This document shows, in pieces, positions 36,089 to 45,116 of a stretch of DNA of 64,000 bases (its first letter is position 1; every line of letters begins with the position of its first letter). Position numbers and translations under genes: made by a program. A model generated the notes under the pieces. That model searched no databases, was not told where the DNA came from, and saw only the letters and a program-made list of their open reading frames with translations. The stretch is from Sphingopyxis solisilvae (GTDB taxonomy: Bacteria; Pseudomonadota; Alphaproteobacteria; Sphingomonadales; Sphingomonadaceae). Location of the stretch: contig NZ_JADKYM010000009.1 in assembly GCF_015475875.1 (NCBI RefSeq), positions 1 to 64,000 on the forward strand, given 5' to 3'.

Positions 36089-37569
36089 CCCGTACTGCCA
36101 TCGTCATCGGCGCCGGTTTCGGCGGCCTTGCCCTCGCCATCCGCCTGCAATCGGCGGGGGTCGAGACGACAATCGTCGAGGCGCGCGACAAGGCGGGGGG
36201 GCGCGGTTACCACTGGCAGCGGCAGGGATTTACCTTCGACGCCGGACCAACGGTGATCACCGATCCGCCATGCCTGCAGGAACTCTGGGCGCTCAGCGGG
36301 CAGGATATGGCTGCCGATGTGACGCTCGATCCGGTGATGCCGTTCTACCGGCTCAACTGGCCCGACGGCACCAACTTCGACTATTCGAACGACGAGGCGG
36401 CGCTCAATGCCGAGATCGCCAAGCTCAATCCCGCCGATGTCGCGGGATATGAGAAATTCCTGACCTATTCGAAGGGCGTGTATGAGGAGGGCTATGTCAA
36501 GCTGGGCTCGGCCGCCTTCCTCGACTTCGCCTCGATGATCAAGGCGGCACCGGCGCTGATGAAATATCAGGCGTGGCGCAGCGTTTATTCGATCGTGTCC
36601 TCCTATGTGCAGGACGAGCGGCTGCGGCAGGCCTTGTCCTTCCACACGCTGCTGGTCGGCGGCAATCCGATGAACACCAGTTCGATCTACGCGCTGATCC
36701 ACACGATCGAGAAAGAGGGCGGGGTGTGGTTCGCGCGCGGCGGCACGAACAAGCTGGTCGCGGGCATGGTGGCGCTGTTCGAACGGCTGGGCGGGACGCT
36801 CCGCCTTGCCGATCCGGTGACCAAGATCGAGACGCAGGGCGACCGCGCGACCGCGGTGCAGACCGCAAGCGGCTGGCGCGGTGAGGTCGGCATGATCGCG
36901 TCGAACGGCGACATGATGCACAATTATGCGGCGCTGCTGTCGGACCATCCACGCGGCAAAAAGGCGGCTAAGGCGCTGGGGCGCAAACGCTGGTCGCCGT
37001 CGCTGTTTGTCGTCCATTTCGGGGTGAAGGGCGAGTATCCGGATATTGCGCACCACAGCATCCTGTTCGGCCCGCGCTACAAGGGGCTGCTCGACGATAT
37101 CTACAAGAATGGCGTCGTTCCCGACGATTTCTCGCTCTACCTTCACCACCCGACCGCGACCGACAAGGCGATGGCGCCCGATGGCTATTCGACCTTCTAC
37201 GTCCTCGCCCCGGTTGCGCATCTGGGCAAGGCGAAGGTCGATTGGGACGGTGCATTCGGCCAGCAATTCGCCGACGCGATCCTCGACGAGGTCGAGGCGC
37301 GAGTGCTGCCGGGGCTGAAGGCCAATCTGGCGACCAGCTTCCACTACACCCCCGCAGATTTCGGGCGCGACCTGTCGGCGCATCTTGGCAGCGCGTTCAG
37401 CCTTGAACCGGTGCTGTGGCAAAGCGCTTGGTTTCGGGCGCACAACCGCGATGACGTGATTTCGAACCTGTACTTCGTCGGCGCGGGGACGCATCCGGGG
37501 GCAGGAATTCCGGGGGTCGTCGGTAGCGCCAAGGCGACTGCGAAGCTGATGCTGGAAGGCTCGGAATAA
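36085..37569 (+). CDS. crtI: Phytoene desaturase
   Basis: CrtI introduces double bonds into phytoene to give lycopene (or neurosporene). The 494-residue protein has an N-terminal FAD fold, AIVIGAGFGGLALAIRLQSAG (residues 4-24), GGRGYHWQRQGFTFDAGPTVIT (about 38-59), and the C-terminal family block LYFVGAGTHPGAGIPGVVGSAK (about 463-484). All look intact. It is translationally coupled to crtY. A family-D repeat of about 80 bases separates it from the LOG gene. Confidence 0.97.
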   Translation: MTRTAIVIGAGFGGLALAIRLQSAGVETTIVEARDKAGGRGYHWQRQGFTFDAGPTVITDPPCLQELWALSGQDMAADVTLDPVMPFYRLNWPDGTNFDYSNDEAALNAEIAKLNPADVAGYEKFLTYSKGVYEEGYVKLGSAAFLDFASMIKAAPALMKYQAWRSVYSIVSSYVQDERLRQALSFHTLLVGGNPMNTSSIYALIHTIEKEGGVWFARGGTNKLVAGMVALFERLGGTLRLADPVTKIETQGDRATAVQTASGWRGEVGMIASNGDMMHNYAALLSDHPRGKKAAKALGRKRWSPSLFVVHFGVKGEYPDIAHHSILFGPRYKGLLDDIYKNGVVPDDFSLYLHHPTATDKAMAPDGYSTFYVLAPVAHLGKAKVDWDGAFGQQFADAILDEVEARVLPGLKANLATSFHYTPADFGRDLSAHLGSAFSLEPVLWQSAWFRAHNRDDVISNLYFVGAGTHPGAGIPGVVGSAKATAKLMLEGSE

Positions 37570-37575
37570 CAGAGA

Positions 37576-37654
37576 CCGTTCGCTTCGAGCGAAGTCGAGA
37601 AGCCCATCAGGCTGGAAATGACGCGGGGTGTCTCGACTTCGCTCGAAACGAACG
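37576..37654. repeat. Palindromic repeat family D, copy 3
   Basis: Arms CCGTTCGCTTCGAGCGAAGT and CGACTTCGCTCGAAACGAACGG around a short spacer. It sits within the carotenoid operon, between crtI and the LOG gene. Confidence 0.92.
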
Positions 37655-37669
37655 GGTAAGGGGAAGGTT

Positions 37670-38251
37670 ATGAAACGTCTTGCCGTCTATTGTGGCTCCG
37701 CCACCCCTGCCGATCCGATCTACATCGAAACCGCGCGCCACGTCGGCCGCACGCTCGCCCAGCGCGGCATCGGCGTCGTCTATGGCGGTGGCCGCCTCGG
37801 GCTGATGGGCGCCGTCGCCGATAGCGCGCTCGAAGCTGGCGGCGAAGTCATCGGGGTGATCCCCGACGCGCTCGTCGGTACCGAAGTCGCCCACCGCGGC
37901 TGCACCGAATTGCACGTCGTCAGCGGCATGCACGAACGCAAGAAGATGTTCACCGACCTCTCCGACGGTTTCCTCACCATCCCCGGCGGCGTCGGCACGA
38001 TGGACGAATTGTGGGAAGCGATCAGCTGGGCGCAACTGGGTTATCACAGCAAACCCGTCGGGCTGCTCAACGCCGCGGGTTTCTACAACGACCTGATCGC
38101 GTTCAACCGGAATATGATCGAGGTCGGCTTTATCCGCCCGGCGCATGCCGGGATCATGATCGTCGACGCCGGGCTCGACGATCTGCTGGAAAAGATGGAG
38201 GCCTATGAACCCCATGCGCCGATCTTTGCGATGAAGGCCGACGATCTGTAA
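37670..38251 (+). CDS. LOG-family (TIGR00730) Rossmann-fold protein
   Basis: A 193-residue lysine-decarboxylase-like protein of the LOG family, which hydrolyses nucleoside 5'-monophosphates to base and ribose 5-phosphate (cytokinin-activating enzymes in plants; AMP-type hydrolases in bacteria). GGGRLGLMGAVADSA (about residues 38-52) and the signature PGGVGTMDELWE (about 105-116) are intact. The start at 37670 follows GGGGAAGG. It overlaps crtB by one base (TAATG), so it is co-translated with carotenoid genes. Confidence 0.9.
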   Translation: MKRLAVYCGSATPADPIYIETARHVGRTLAQRGIGVVYGGGRLGLMGAVADSALEAGGEVIGVIPDALVGTEVAHRGCTELHVVSGMHERKKMFTDLSDGFLTIPGGVGTMDELWEAISWAQLGYHSKPVGLLNAAGFYNDLIAFNRNMIEVGFIRPAHAGIMIVDAGLDDLLEKMEAYEPHAPIFAMKADDL

Positions 38252-39210
38252 TGGACGCGGCGGGGGTCTATGACGCGCACGCCCTCCACGGTTTCGCGCA
38301 CGACAGCATCGCGCGCGGATCGAAAAGTTTCGCGCTCGCCAGCCAGTTGTTCGACCGCGAAACCCGCGAACGCGTCTGGCTGCTCTACGCCTGGTGCCGC
38401 GCTGCCGACGATCTGACCGACGGCCAGGATCATGGCGGCGCGATGTCGCAGGATCATGATGCGCAAGCTGCGCTCGCGCGCATCCGCACCCTCACCGATG
38501 CCGCCTTCGCCGGAGAGCCCACCGGCGACAAAGCGTTCGATGCGCTCGGCTATCTGCTCACCGACGTCGCAATCCCGCGCGCGGTGATCGACGACATCAT
38601 CGCGGGCTTCGCGCTCGACGCCGACGACTGGCGCCCGCGCAGCGAGGGCGATTTGCTGCGTTATTGCTATCATGTCGCGGGCGCGGTCGGGGTCGCGATG
38701 GCGTTGGTGATGGGGGTCGACCCCGCCGATGAAGCGACGCTCGACCGCGCCTCCGACCTCGGCATCGCGTTCCAGCTCGCCAATATCGCGCGCGACGTGG
38801 CCGAAGATGCCGCCGCCGACCGCTGCTACCTGCCGATCGAATGGATCGTCGAACTCGACATTCCGCCGGGCCAGCATATGCACCCCGCCTTTCGCGGGCG
38901 CCTGTCGGTGATGGCCAAATGGCTCGCCGAAATGGCGGCGGAATATGAAGCATCGGCACGCTGGGGCGCACGCAAACTGCCGCCGCGCAGCCGCTGGGCA
39001 GTGCTTGCCGCGGCGGGCATCTATGGGGACATCGCGCGCGAAGTCCGCGCCCGCGGCGACCATGCGTGGGACCACCGCGCGAGCACGACGCGCCTCGCCA
39101 AACTCGGCTGGATCGTGCGCGCCGGCTGGTCGGTGCTGCGCCGCCCGCCGCAGCGGCGGATCAGCCGCGACGGCCTGTGGACGCGCCCGCGGACCGGACC
39201 CAGCGGATGA
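38251..39210 (+). CDS. crtB: Phytoene synthase
   Basis: CrtB condenses two geranylgeranyl diphosphates to phytoene. The 319-residue squalene/phytoene synthase fold shows ARGSKSFALASQLF, the first Asp-rich motif YAWCRAADDLTDGQD (about residues 46-60) and the second, LANIARDVAEDAAADRCYLP (about 174-193). Length is normal. Its start overlaps the LOG stop and its stop overlaps the pnuC start (ATGA). Together with crtY and crtI this completes the path from GGPP to beta-carotene; no crtE lies in the window. Confidence 0.95.
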   Translation: MDAAGVYDAHALHGFAHDSIARGSKSFALASQLFDRETRERVWLLYAWCRAADDLTDGQDHGGAMSQDHDAQAALARIRTLTDAAFAGEPTGDKAFDALGYLLTDVAIPRAVIDDIIAGFALDADDWRPRSEGDLLRYCYHVAGAVGVAMALVMGVDPADEATLDRASDLGIAFQLANIARDVAEDAAADRCYLPIEWIVELDIPPGQHMHPAFRGRLSVMAKWLAEMAAEYEASARWGARKLPPRSRWAVLAAAGIYGDIAREVRARGDHAWDHRASTTRLAKLGWIVRAGWSVLRRPPQRRISRDGLWTRPRTGPSG

Positions 39211-39776
39211 CCCAGATCGAATGGCTGGCCGCGGCGCTGGTGCTGATCAACGTCGCGCTCGTCGCGCTGCGCAGCGTATGGAACTATCCGTTCGCGCTCG
39301 CGGCGGTCAGTCTGTACGCAGTCGTGTTCTACGACGCTCGGCTCTACAGCGACATGGTTTTGCAGGGCTTTTTCTTTGCGCTCAATCTTTATGGTTGGGC
39401 GAGCTGGTTGCGCGCCCGCCAAGACAGCGGCATCCCGGTCGGCTGGATGGACGCGACATCGCGCCAAGGCTGGGCGGCCGCGACAATCGTCGCGTGGATC
39501 GTGTGGAGCTTCGCCATGGATCGCTACACCGATGCCGTCGCTCCATGGATCGACGGCGCGATCGCGATGTTCAGCATCACTGCGCAGTGGCTGCTCGCGC
39601 GGCGACGCGTCGAAAGCTGGTATCTGTGGATCGTCGTCGACCTGATCGCGATCCCGCTGTTCGCCTCGCGCGGGCTCTATGCGACCAGCGCGGTCTATGT
39701 CGTGCTGCTCGGCCTGTCGATCGACGGTCTGATCCAGTGGCGCCGCGCCGCGGCAACGGGCCGGGTGGCGATATGA
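39207..39776 (+). CDS. pnuC: PnuC-family nicotinamide riboside transporter
   Basis: A 189-residue seven-helix membrane protein of the PnuC family, which takes up nicotinamide riboside by facilitated diffusion driven by intracellular phosphorylation. Typical sequences are SVWNYPFALAAVSLYAVVFY (about residues 22-41), YSDMVLQGFFFALNLYGWASW and ESWYLWIVVDLIAIPLFASRGL. The ATG at 39207 is the ATGA overlap with crtB. The next gene encodes the kinase that traps its substrate. Confidence 0.92.
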   Translation: MTQIEWLAAALVLINVALVALRSVWNYPFALAAVSLYAVVFYDARLYSDMVLQGFFFALNLYGWASWLRARQDSGIPVGWMDATSRQGWAAATIVAWIVWSFAMDRYTDAVAPWIDGAIAMFSITAQWLLARRRVESWYLWIVVDLIAIPLFASRGLYATSAVYVVLLGLSIDGLIQWRRAAATGRVAI

Positions 39777-40291
39777 TCCGCCATGTCTGTTTTCACGGCG
39801 CCGAAAGCACCGGCAAATCGACCTTGGCGCCGCGGCTGGCGCTGCGGCTCGGCGGACTGGTCGTTCCCGAATATGGCCGCACCTATGCCGAGGCGAACGG
39901 CACCGATCTCGACGCGATTGACCTGCTGGCGATCTTTGACGGCCACCTCGCGGCGACCCGGGACGCGATGGCGCAAAACCCTGAATGGTTGATCTCCGAC
40001 ACCGACGCGCTGATGACGCAGGCGTGGGCGATCATGCTGCTCGGCCGGCGCCTGCCCGAAATCGACGAGTGGAGCGACACCGCCGACCTCTATCTCGTCC
40101 CGGCGATGGACCTGGAGTGGCAGGAGGACGGTACGCGCCTGTTCGGCAGCGACCTGGCGCGGCGGCAGTTCATGGACCTCGCGATCGGCGAGCTCGAGCG
40201 GCGACAGCTCAAATGGGCGTGGGTCGAAGGCGAGGGCGATGCGCGGTTGGCTAGCGCGTTGGCGGCGATAGAGGCGGCGGGGTTGAGCTGA
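39773..40291 (+). CDS. NadR-type ribosylnicotinamide kinase (AAA ATPase)
   Basis: A 172-residue P-loop kinase matching the C-terminal kinase domain of NadR. The Walker A motif GAESTGKST is at residues 9-17, followed by VVPEYGRTYAEANG (about 30-43) with the catalytic Glu/Arg, and a Walker B-like WLISDTDAL (about 71-79). It would phosphorylate nicotinamide riboside to NMN. It has no adenylyltransferase or HTH domain. It overlaps pnuC by four bases (ATGA). Confidence 0.9.
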   Translation: MIRHVCFHGAESTGKSTLAPRLALRLGGLVVPEYGRTYAEANGTDLDAIDLLAIFDGHLAATRDAMAQNPEWLISDTDALMTQAWAIMLLGRRLPEIDEWSDTADLYLVPAMDLEWQEDGTRLFGSDLARRQFMDLAIGELERRQLKWAWVEGEGDARLASALAAIEAAGLS

Positions 40292-40384
40292 CCTTTCTGC
40301 AAATACGCGTCGAAGGCGGTTTTGGGGTGGCTTTGCGACAGTCCGCTTGCAGCCTCGACCAGCGAAAACCAGACGAAGATTGGG

Positions 40385-40900
40385 TCAGCCTGAGGCGTGC
40401 AAAAGGAATGCAGCGGCAAAGTGCAACATAAGTTCGCGTGCAAGCGTGTGCTCTTGATCGGTGATAAGATCATCCGGCCACGGAACCACTGCTAACAGAG
40501 GTCGATCCGGTATCGCAGGGAGGTCAGCAAAGGCATCGTCATTCGAGGCGTGAAAGCCTGCCGAAGCTTGAGCGATCGATGTCGCGAACATAGTAAGAGT
40601 GTCCAAATCGGCCGTGCTTGACATCCCGGAGGCAAACGCCGCCAACGACACTGGTCGACCATGCACCGAAATGGTTATCAAGGCTGATCCGCTTGCAGAT
40701 GTGCATTGAACGCACAAATGACTGAGTGGCCCCTTTAAGGTGTGGTCGAGTATTGGACCGCTTATCCGAATTAGACCGCTGCACAGGTCAATCCACTTTG
40801 GCGAAAGGGAGGATAAGTTCCACTTTGATTGTCCCTCAGACGTGCCATCAATGACGAAGGCCGCGACTGTGAAGGACCGCTGGGATTGATTTGAAGCCAT
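40385..40900 (-). CDS. Unrecognised protein of atypical composition
   Basis: A 171-residue protein from the ATG at 40900 (an upstream ATG at 40969 would add 23 residues). Serine, leucine and alanine are frequent, and codon use is less GC-biased than in the genes on either side. No signal peptide or membrane helix is clear; a hydrophobic helix lies near the C terminus (ARELMLHFAAAFLLHASG). It has no recognised motif. It sits between the end of the carotenoid operon and an acyl-CoA ligase, and may be horizontally acquired. Confidence 0.5.
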   Translation of the reverse strand: MASNQSQRSFTVAAFVIDGTSEGQSKWNLSSLSPKWIDLCSGLIRISGPILDHTLKGPLSHLCVQCTSASGSALITISVHGRPVSLAAFASGMSSTADLDTLTMFATSIAQASAGFHASNDDAFADLPAIPDRPLLAVVPWPDDLITDQEHTLARELMLHFAAAFLLHASG

Positions 40901-40970
40901 GTGCTGCTTTTGGCGACGGCCTTGCCAGTATGCAACATCCACAATTGGTCGAAACGCGACGACTCGCACT

Positions 40971-42503
40971 CTACCGCGCGTAAGCGTCTCGCAATTCCCG
41001 CTTCAACACCTTGCCGATCGGGCTGCGCGGCAGTTCGTCGACCACGGTGATGCCGCTGATCCGCTGCGTCTTGCCGACCTTGGCGTTGCAATCGGCGCGA
41101 ACCGCCTCGGCATCGGTGCCGTCCTTCAGCACCACGAACGCGACCGGCGTTTCGCCCCATTCTTCGCTCTGCATCCCAACCACAGCGGCTTCGACGACGC
41201 GCTCGTCGGCGAGCAGGATCGCTTCCAGATCGCTCGGGAAGATGTTGAAGCCGCCCGAAATGATCATGTCCTTGGCGCGGTCCATCAGGGTCAGGAAGCC
41301 GTCCTCGTCGATCCGACCGATGTCGCCGTGGCGATAGAAGAGATTTCCCTCCGCGTCGTACCAGTGCATCGCCTTGGTCGCGTCGGGACGGTTGTTGTAA
41401 CCGGTCATCATTGCGGGCGAGCGGCCGACGACTTCGCCGACCGATCCTTGCGGCAATTCGTTGCCCTCCTCGTCGATCACCTTGGCGATATGCCCCGGCG
41501 CGGGGCGGCCGACGGTGTGGAGTTTGTCGGGGAATTGATGCGCTTCCAGAATGAACGCCGCGCCGCCCTCGGTCATCCCGTAAATTTCGACCAGCCCGCC
41601 GGGCCAGCGCGCGAGCACATCGGCCTTGAGCGCGGCGGGGAAGGGCGCCGAGGTGCAATATTTGACGACAAAACTGGAGAGGTCGAAGCTGTCGAAATCC
41701 TCCAGCGCCATGATGCGGCGATACTGCACCGGGACAAGCATCGTGTTGGTCGCGCGCTCGCGCTCGGCGAGTTCGAGGAAACCGCGCGCGTCGAATTTCT
41801 TCATCAGTACGACCTGCCCGCCCGAACCGACCGTCGGCATGAAGCTGGCCATCGTCGTGTTCGAATAGAGCGGGGTCGACAGAATCGTCACCGCGTGGGG
41901 GCCGTAAGCGGGCGCGCCGCGCTGGATATGCTGCCAGCGCATCGCATGGCTGTGGACGATCCCTTTGGGCGTTCCCGTCGTCCCCGACGAATAGATGATG
42001 TTGAAGCCGTCCTCGGACCCGATCTCGACGGGCGTCGGCTTGGCGCCAGCGAGCGATAGCCAGGCATCGAGCGGTGTTCCCGCATCACTGCCGTCCATCG
42101 CGATCCGCTCGCTCGAAGTGATGACCTTTCCTTCCAGGCTCGTCTTCGCCGCGTTGTCGAGGAACAGGTGCCGCGCGCCGGTATCGGCGATCATCGCCGC
42201 CATCTGTTCGCCTGTCGCGCTGTTGGTCACCAGTCCCGCGACGCCGCCCGCGCGCAGCGTGCCGATGATGACGGCCATCTGCTCGACGCTGTTCAGCCCC
42301 GCAATCGCGGTGCGGTCGCCCTTCGCAAAGCCGTCCTGCTGCAACCGCGCCGCGATTCGGTCGATCAATTGGTCCAGTTCGGACCAGCTCAGCCGCCGCT
42401 GGGCATCGGCAGCCGCTACGGCATCGGGACGTTCCGCGGCATGGGCACGGACAAGGTCGGGCAGGGTGGCGAAGTCGCTCTCGAGCATCTGGGCTGCGGT
42501 CAT
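40971..42503 (-). CDS. Acyl-CoA synthetase (AMP-forming)
   Basis: A 510-residue class I adenylate-forming enzyme. The P-loop-like YSSGTTGTPKGIVHSH (about residues 170-185), YGMTEGG (about 309-315), the hinge-region YRHGDIGRIDEDGFLTLMDRAKDMI (about 395-419) and the catalytic Lys near GKVLKRELRD at the C terminus are all present. It activates a carboxylic acid to its CoA thioester; the acid is unknown. It is divergent from the degenerate OmpR-type regulator 77 bases away. Confidence 0.92.
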   Translation of the reverse strand: MTAAQMLESDFATLPDLVRAHAAERPDAVAAADAQRRLSWSELDQLIDRIAARLQQDGFAKGDRTAIAGLNSVEQMAVIIGTLRAGGVAGLVTNSATGEQMAAMIADTGARHLFLDNAAKTSLEGKVITSSERIAMDGSDAGTPLDAWLSLAGAKPTPVEIGSEDGFNIIYSSGTTGTPKGIVHSHAMRWQHIQRGAPAYGPHAVTILSTPLYSNTTMASFMPTVGSGGQVVLMKKFDARGFLELAERERATNTMLVPVQYRRIMALEDFDSFDLSSFVVKYCTSAPFPAALKADVLARWPGGLVEIYGMTEGGAAFILEAHQFPDKLHTVGRPAPGHIAKVIDEEGNELPQGSVGEVVGRSPAMMTGYNNRPDATKAMHWYDAEGNLFYRHGDIGRIDEDGFLTLMDRAKDMIISGGFNIFPSDLEAILLADERVVEAAVVGMQSEEWGETPVAFVVLKDGTDAEAVRADCNAKVGKTQRISGITVVDELPRSPIGKVLKRELRDAYAR

Positions 42504-42580
42504 GCTGCGGAGTTAGCACAGGCGCGGTGTCGCGCAATGCCCGGTGCTGCGGGTAGGTCGGACGGGGCGAGGGGGCGTGG

Positions 42581-43312
42581 ATGGGATCGACCATAGGGAC
42601 TGCATCCGAAACGCCGCACGCCGCCCTTCACGCCGCGCCGCTAGTGGCGCTTTTCCATTCCGACACGGAGCGCGCCGCGCAGCTCGCGACCGCATTCATG
42701 GGCGAGGGGTGGCGCGTCGAGCGGCTCGCACCGCCCGCCGCTGGTTTGCGGCCGTGGCTTGACGGCTGTTTCGATCTGCTCGTTCTCAACCCTTTTCTCG
42801 GCTGGCAGGAACCCGCCGAATTCATCCGCCTCGCGCGCAGCATCGCGGGCAGTCGCCCGATGCTGATCCTGTCCGATCGCGACTGTGTGGCCGACCGCCT
42901 GCTGGCCTTGCGCAGCGGCGCTGACGACGCGGCGGGATGGACAGCGAACCTGCCCGAAGTGCTGGCGCGCGTCGCCTGCCTGCTACGCCGCGCGCGCTTG
43001 ACGGCGGGGCAAATCGGCGCGGGCGAGCTCCGCATCGATCTGATCGATCGGCGGGTCGAGCGCGCGGGACGGCTCATCCGCCTGCCGCTGCGCGAGTTCG
43101 ACCTGCTCGCCAATCTGGCGCGCGTTCCCGATCGGCCGATGTCGCGCGATGCGCTGCTCCGCGCGGTGTGGCGGCTCGATTTCGACCCCGGCACCAACCG
43201 TGTCGAAGTGCATATGTCCCGGCTGCGCGCCAAGGTCGATCGCGGCTTCGCCTGGCCGATGCTGTGGACAGTGACGGGGCGGGGTTATGCGCTGCGGTCG
43301 CGGCCCGATTAA
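42581..43312 (+). CDS. OmpR-type winged-helix regulator with degenerate receiver domain
   Basis: A 243-residue protein with an N-terminal receiver-like domain (about residues 18-130) and a C-terminal OmpR/PhoB winged helix (about 145-240: LRIDLIDRRVERAGRLIRLP, REFDLLANLAR, RVEVHMSRLRAKVD). The receiver has Asn70 where the phospho-accepting Asp should be (DLLVLNPFLG), Trp120 in place of the conserved Lys (GADDAAGWTA), and only a single acidic residue at the metal site. Phosphorylation is therefore unlikely. No partner kinase adjoins. A target may be the divergent acyl-CoA ligase gene or the ligase downstream. Confidence 0.85.
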   Translation: MGSTIGTASETPHAALHAAPLVALFHSDTERAAQLATAFMGEGWRVERLAPPAAGLRPWLDGCFDLLVLNPFLGWQEPAEFIRLARSIAGSRPMLILSDRDCVADRLLALRSGADDAAGWTANLPEVLARVACLLRRARLTAGQIGAGELRIDLIDRRVERAGRLIRLPLREFDLLANLARVPDRPMSRDALLRAVWRLDFDPGTNRVEVHMSRLRAKVDRGFAWPMLWTVTGRGYALRSRPD

Positions 43313-43446
43313 TCCTCCCTGTGGCGCAGCCATGGGGAGGGGGACCGTCGCCGCAGGCGATGGTGGAGGGGCGGTGACGTTGCGCCATGGCCCCTCCGTC
43401 AGCGCTTCGCGCTGCCACCTCCCCATCGCTGCGCGACAGGGAGGAG
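43312..43446. repeat. Palindromic repeat family A, copy 5
   Basis: Bounded by ATCCTCCCTGTGGCGCAGCC and GCGACAGGGAGGAG. Its first base is the last base of the stop codon of the OmpR-type gene, so the element abuts the coding sequence. Confidence 0.92.
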
Positions 43447-43579
43447 CGATCAATTGGCGTATCCGCTGGCATTCCACCGTCCTTCGGCTTCTGCCAACCC
43501 GCCCTTGCTTGACCAAAAGTTTCAGCTTGCTACTGATCTGGGACATAAGAAACCAACGATTCCCGGAGATGATGGCCCG

Positions 43580-45112
43580 ATGCACCCTTCCGTTCACGCC
43601 CGCAGCAACCCCGACAAAGCCGCGATCATAGTCGCCGAAACGGGCGAGGCGATCAGCTATGGCGAACTCGACGCGGCGTCGAATCGCGCCGCGCAACTGT
43701 TTCGCGCGCATGGGCTGGGGCATGAGGATGTCGTCGCTTTCATGCTCGACAACACGCCGCATTATTACGGCCTGACCTGGGGCGCGCAGCGTTCGGGGCT
43801 GCGTTATGTCTGCATTTCGTCGCGGCTGACGCAGGACGAAACCGACTATATCCTCGAAAATTCGGGTGCGCAGATCCTTGTCGTCTCGGCCAGTCTCGCG
43901 GACGCCGCGCAGCGGCTGACGACCGGTATCAAGCGTTTCGCGATGGGCGGCGAAATTGCGGGCTATGAAAGCTGGGAGGAGGCGGTCGCTGCGATGCCCG
44001 CGACCCCCGTTGCCGACGAGCGCGCCGGGGTCGACATGCTCTATTCGTCGGGCACGACGGGGCGGCCCAAGGGAGTGCGCGTGCCGCTGCCCGAGGAACC
44101 GGCGATCGATGCGATGAACAGCCTGGTGATGCTCGCCTCGGCGGTGTTCCAGATCAACGCCGACAGCATCTACCTGTCGCCCGCGCCGCTCTATCATGCC
44201 GCGCCGCTGCGCTGGTCGATGACGATCCATCGTCTCGGCGGCACCGTCGTGCTGATGAAGAAATTCGATCCCGAGGCGGCGCTGGCGCATATCGAGCGGT
44301 ACCGGGTGAACTCGAGCCAGTGGGTGCCGACGCATTTTGTGCGGATGCTGAAACTGCCTGAGGAGGTTCGCGCCCGCTATGACACGTCGTCATTGAAGGT
44401 CGCGATCCATGCCGCGGCGCCGTGCCCGGTGCCGGTCAAGCAGGCGATGATCGACTGGTGGGGGCCGGTATTGTTCGAATATTATGCCGGGTCCGAAGGC
44501 AATGGCATGACCTTCATCTCCAGCGCCGACTGGCTCACCCACAAGGGCAGTGTCGGCCGCCCAATCCTCGGCACGGTGCATATCATGGGCGAGGACAATG
44601 AGACCGAGCTTGGGCCGAACGAGGAAGGCACGGTTTTCTTCGAGAGCGAGAATGTCTTCGAATATCATGGCGATGATGAGAAAACCGCGTCGAGCCGCAA
44701 TTCGAAGGGCTGGTCGACGCTCGGCGATGTGGGCAAGCTCGACGACGAGGGGTTTCTCTACCTCACCGACCGCAAGAGCTTTATGATCATTTCGGGCGGG
44801 GTGAACATCTATCCGCAGGAAATCGAAAACCATCTCGTCACCCATCCCAAAGTCGCCGATGTCGCGGTGGTCGGCGGTCCGCATGAGGAGATGGGCGAGG
44901 AGGTGATCGCGGTCGTCCAGCCCGCCGACATGGCCGAGGCGGATGACGCGCTGCGCGACGAGCTGATCGCCTATGCACGCGAGAGATTGTCGGGGGTGAA
45001 AATCCCGCGCCGTATCGATTTCATGGAGGAACTGCCGCGCCACGATACCGGTAAGCTCTACAAGCGCCTGCTTCGCGACCAATATTGGGAAAAGGCCAAG
45101 GCGGAGGCCTGA
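43580..45112 (+). CDS. Acyl-CoA synthetase (AMP-forming), second copy
   Basis: A 510-residue adenylate-forming ligase, a paralogue of the enzyme encoded at 40971. YSSGTTGRPKGVRVPL (about residues 154-169), YYAGSEGNGMTF (about 295-306) and the YLTDRKSFMIISGGVNIYPQEIE block (about 394-416) are intact, and the catalytic Lys lies in HDTGKLYKRLLRD near the end. The frame is open upstream to 43454, but the ATG at 43580 after CCCGGAGATGATGG gives the family N terminus. It leads an operon with a DsbA-like isomerase and a crotonase, which suggests CoA-dependent breakdown of an aromatic or polycyclic acid. Confidence 0.92.
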   Translation: MHPSVHARSNPDKAAIIVAETGEAISYGELDAASNRAAQLFRAHGLGHEDVVAFMLDNTPHYYGLTWGAQRSGLRYVCISSRLTQDETDYILENSGAQILVVSASLADAAQRLTTGIKRFAMGGEIAGYESWEEAVAAMPATPVADERAGVDMLYSSGTTGRPKGVRVPLPEEPAIDAMNSLVMLASAVFQINADSIYLSPAPLYHAAPLRWSMTIHRLGGTVVLMKKFDPEAALAHIERYRVNSSQWVPTHFVRMLKLPEEVRARYDTSSLKVAIHAAAPCPVPVKQAMIDWWGPVLFEYYAGSEGNGMTFISSADWLTHKGSVGRPILGTVHIMGEDNETELGPNEEGTVFFESENVFEYHGDDEKTASSRNSKGWSTLGDVGKLDDEGFLYLTDRKSFMIISGGVNIYPQEIENHLVTHPKVADVAVVGGPHEEMGEEVIAVVQPADMAEADDALRDELIAYARERLSGVKIPRRIDFMEELPRHDTGKLYKRLLRDQYWEKAKAEA

Positions 45113-45116
45113 TCCA

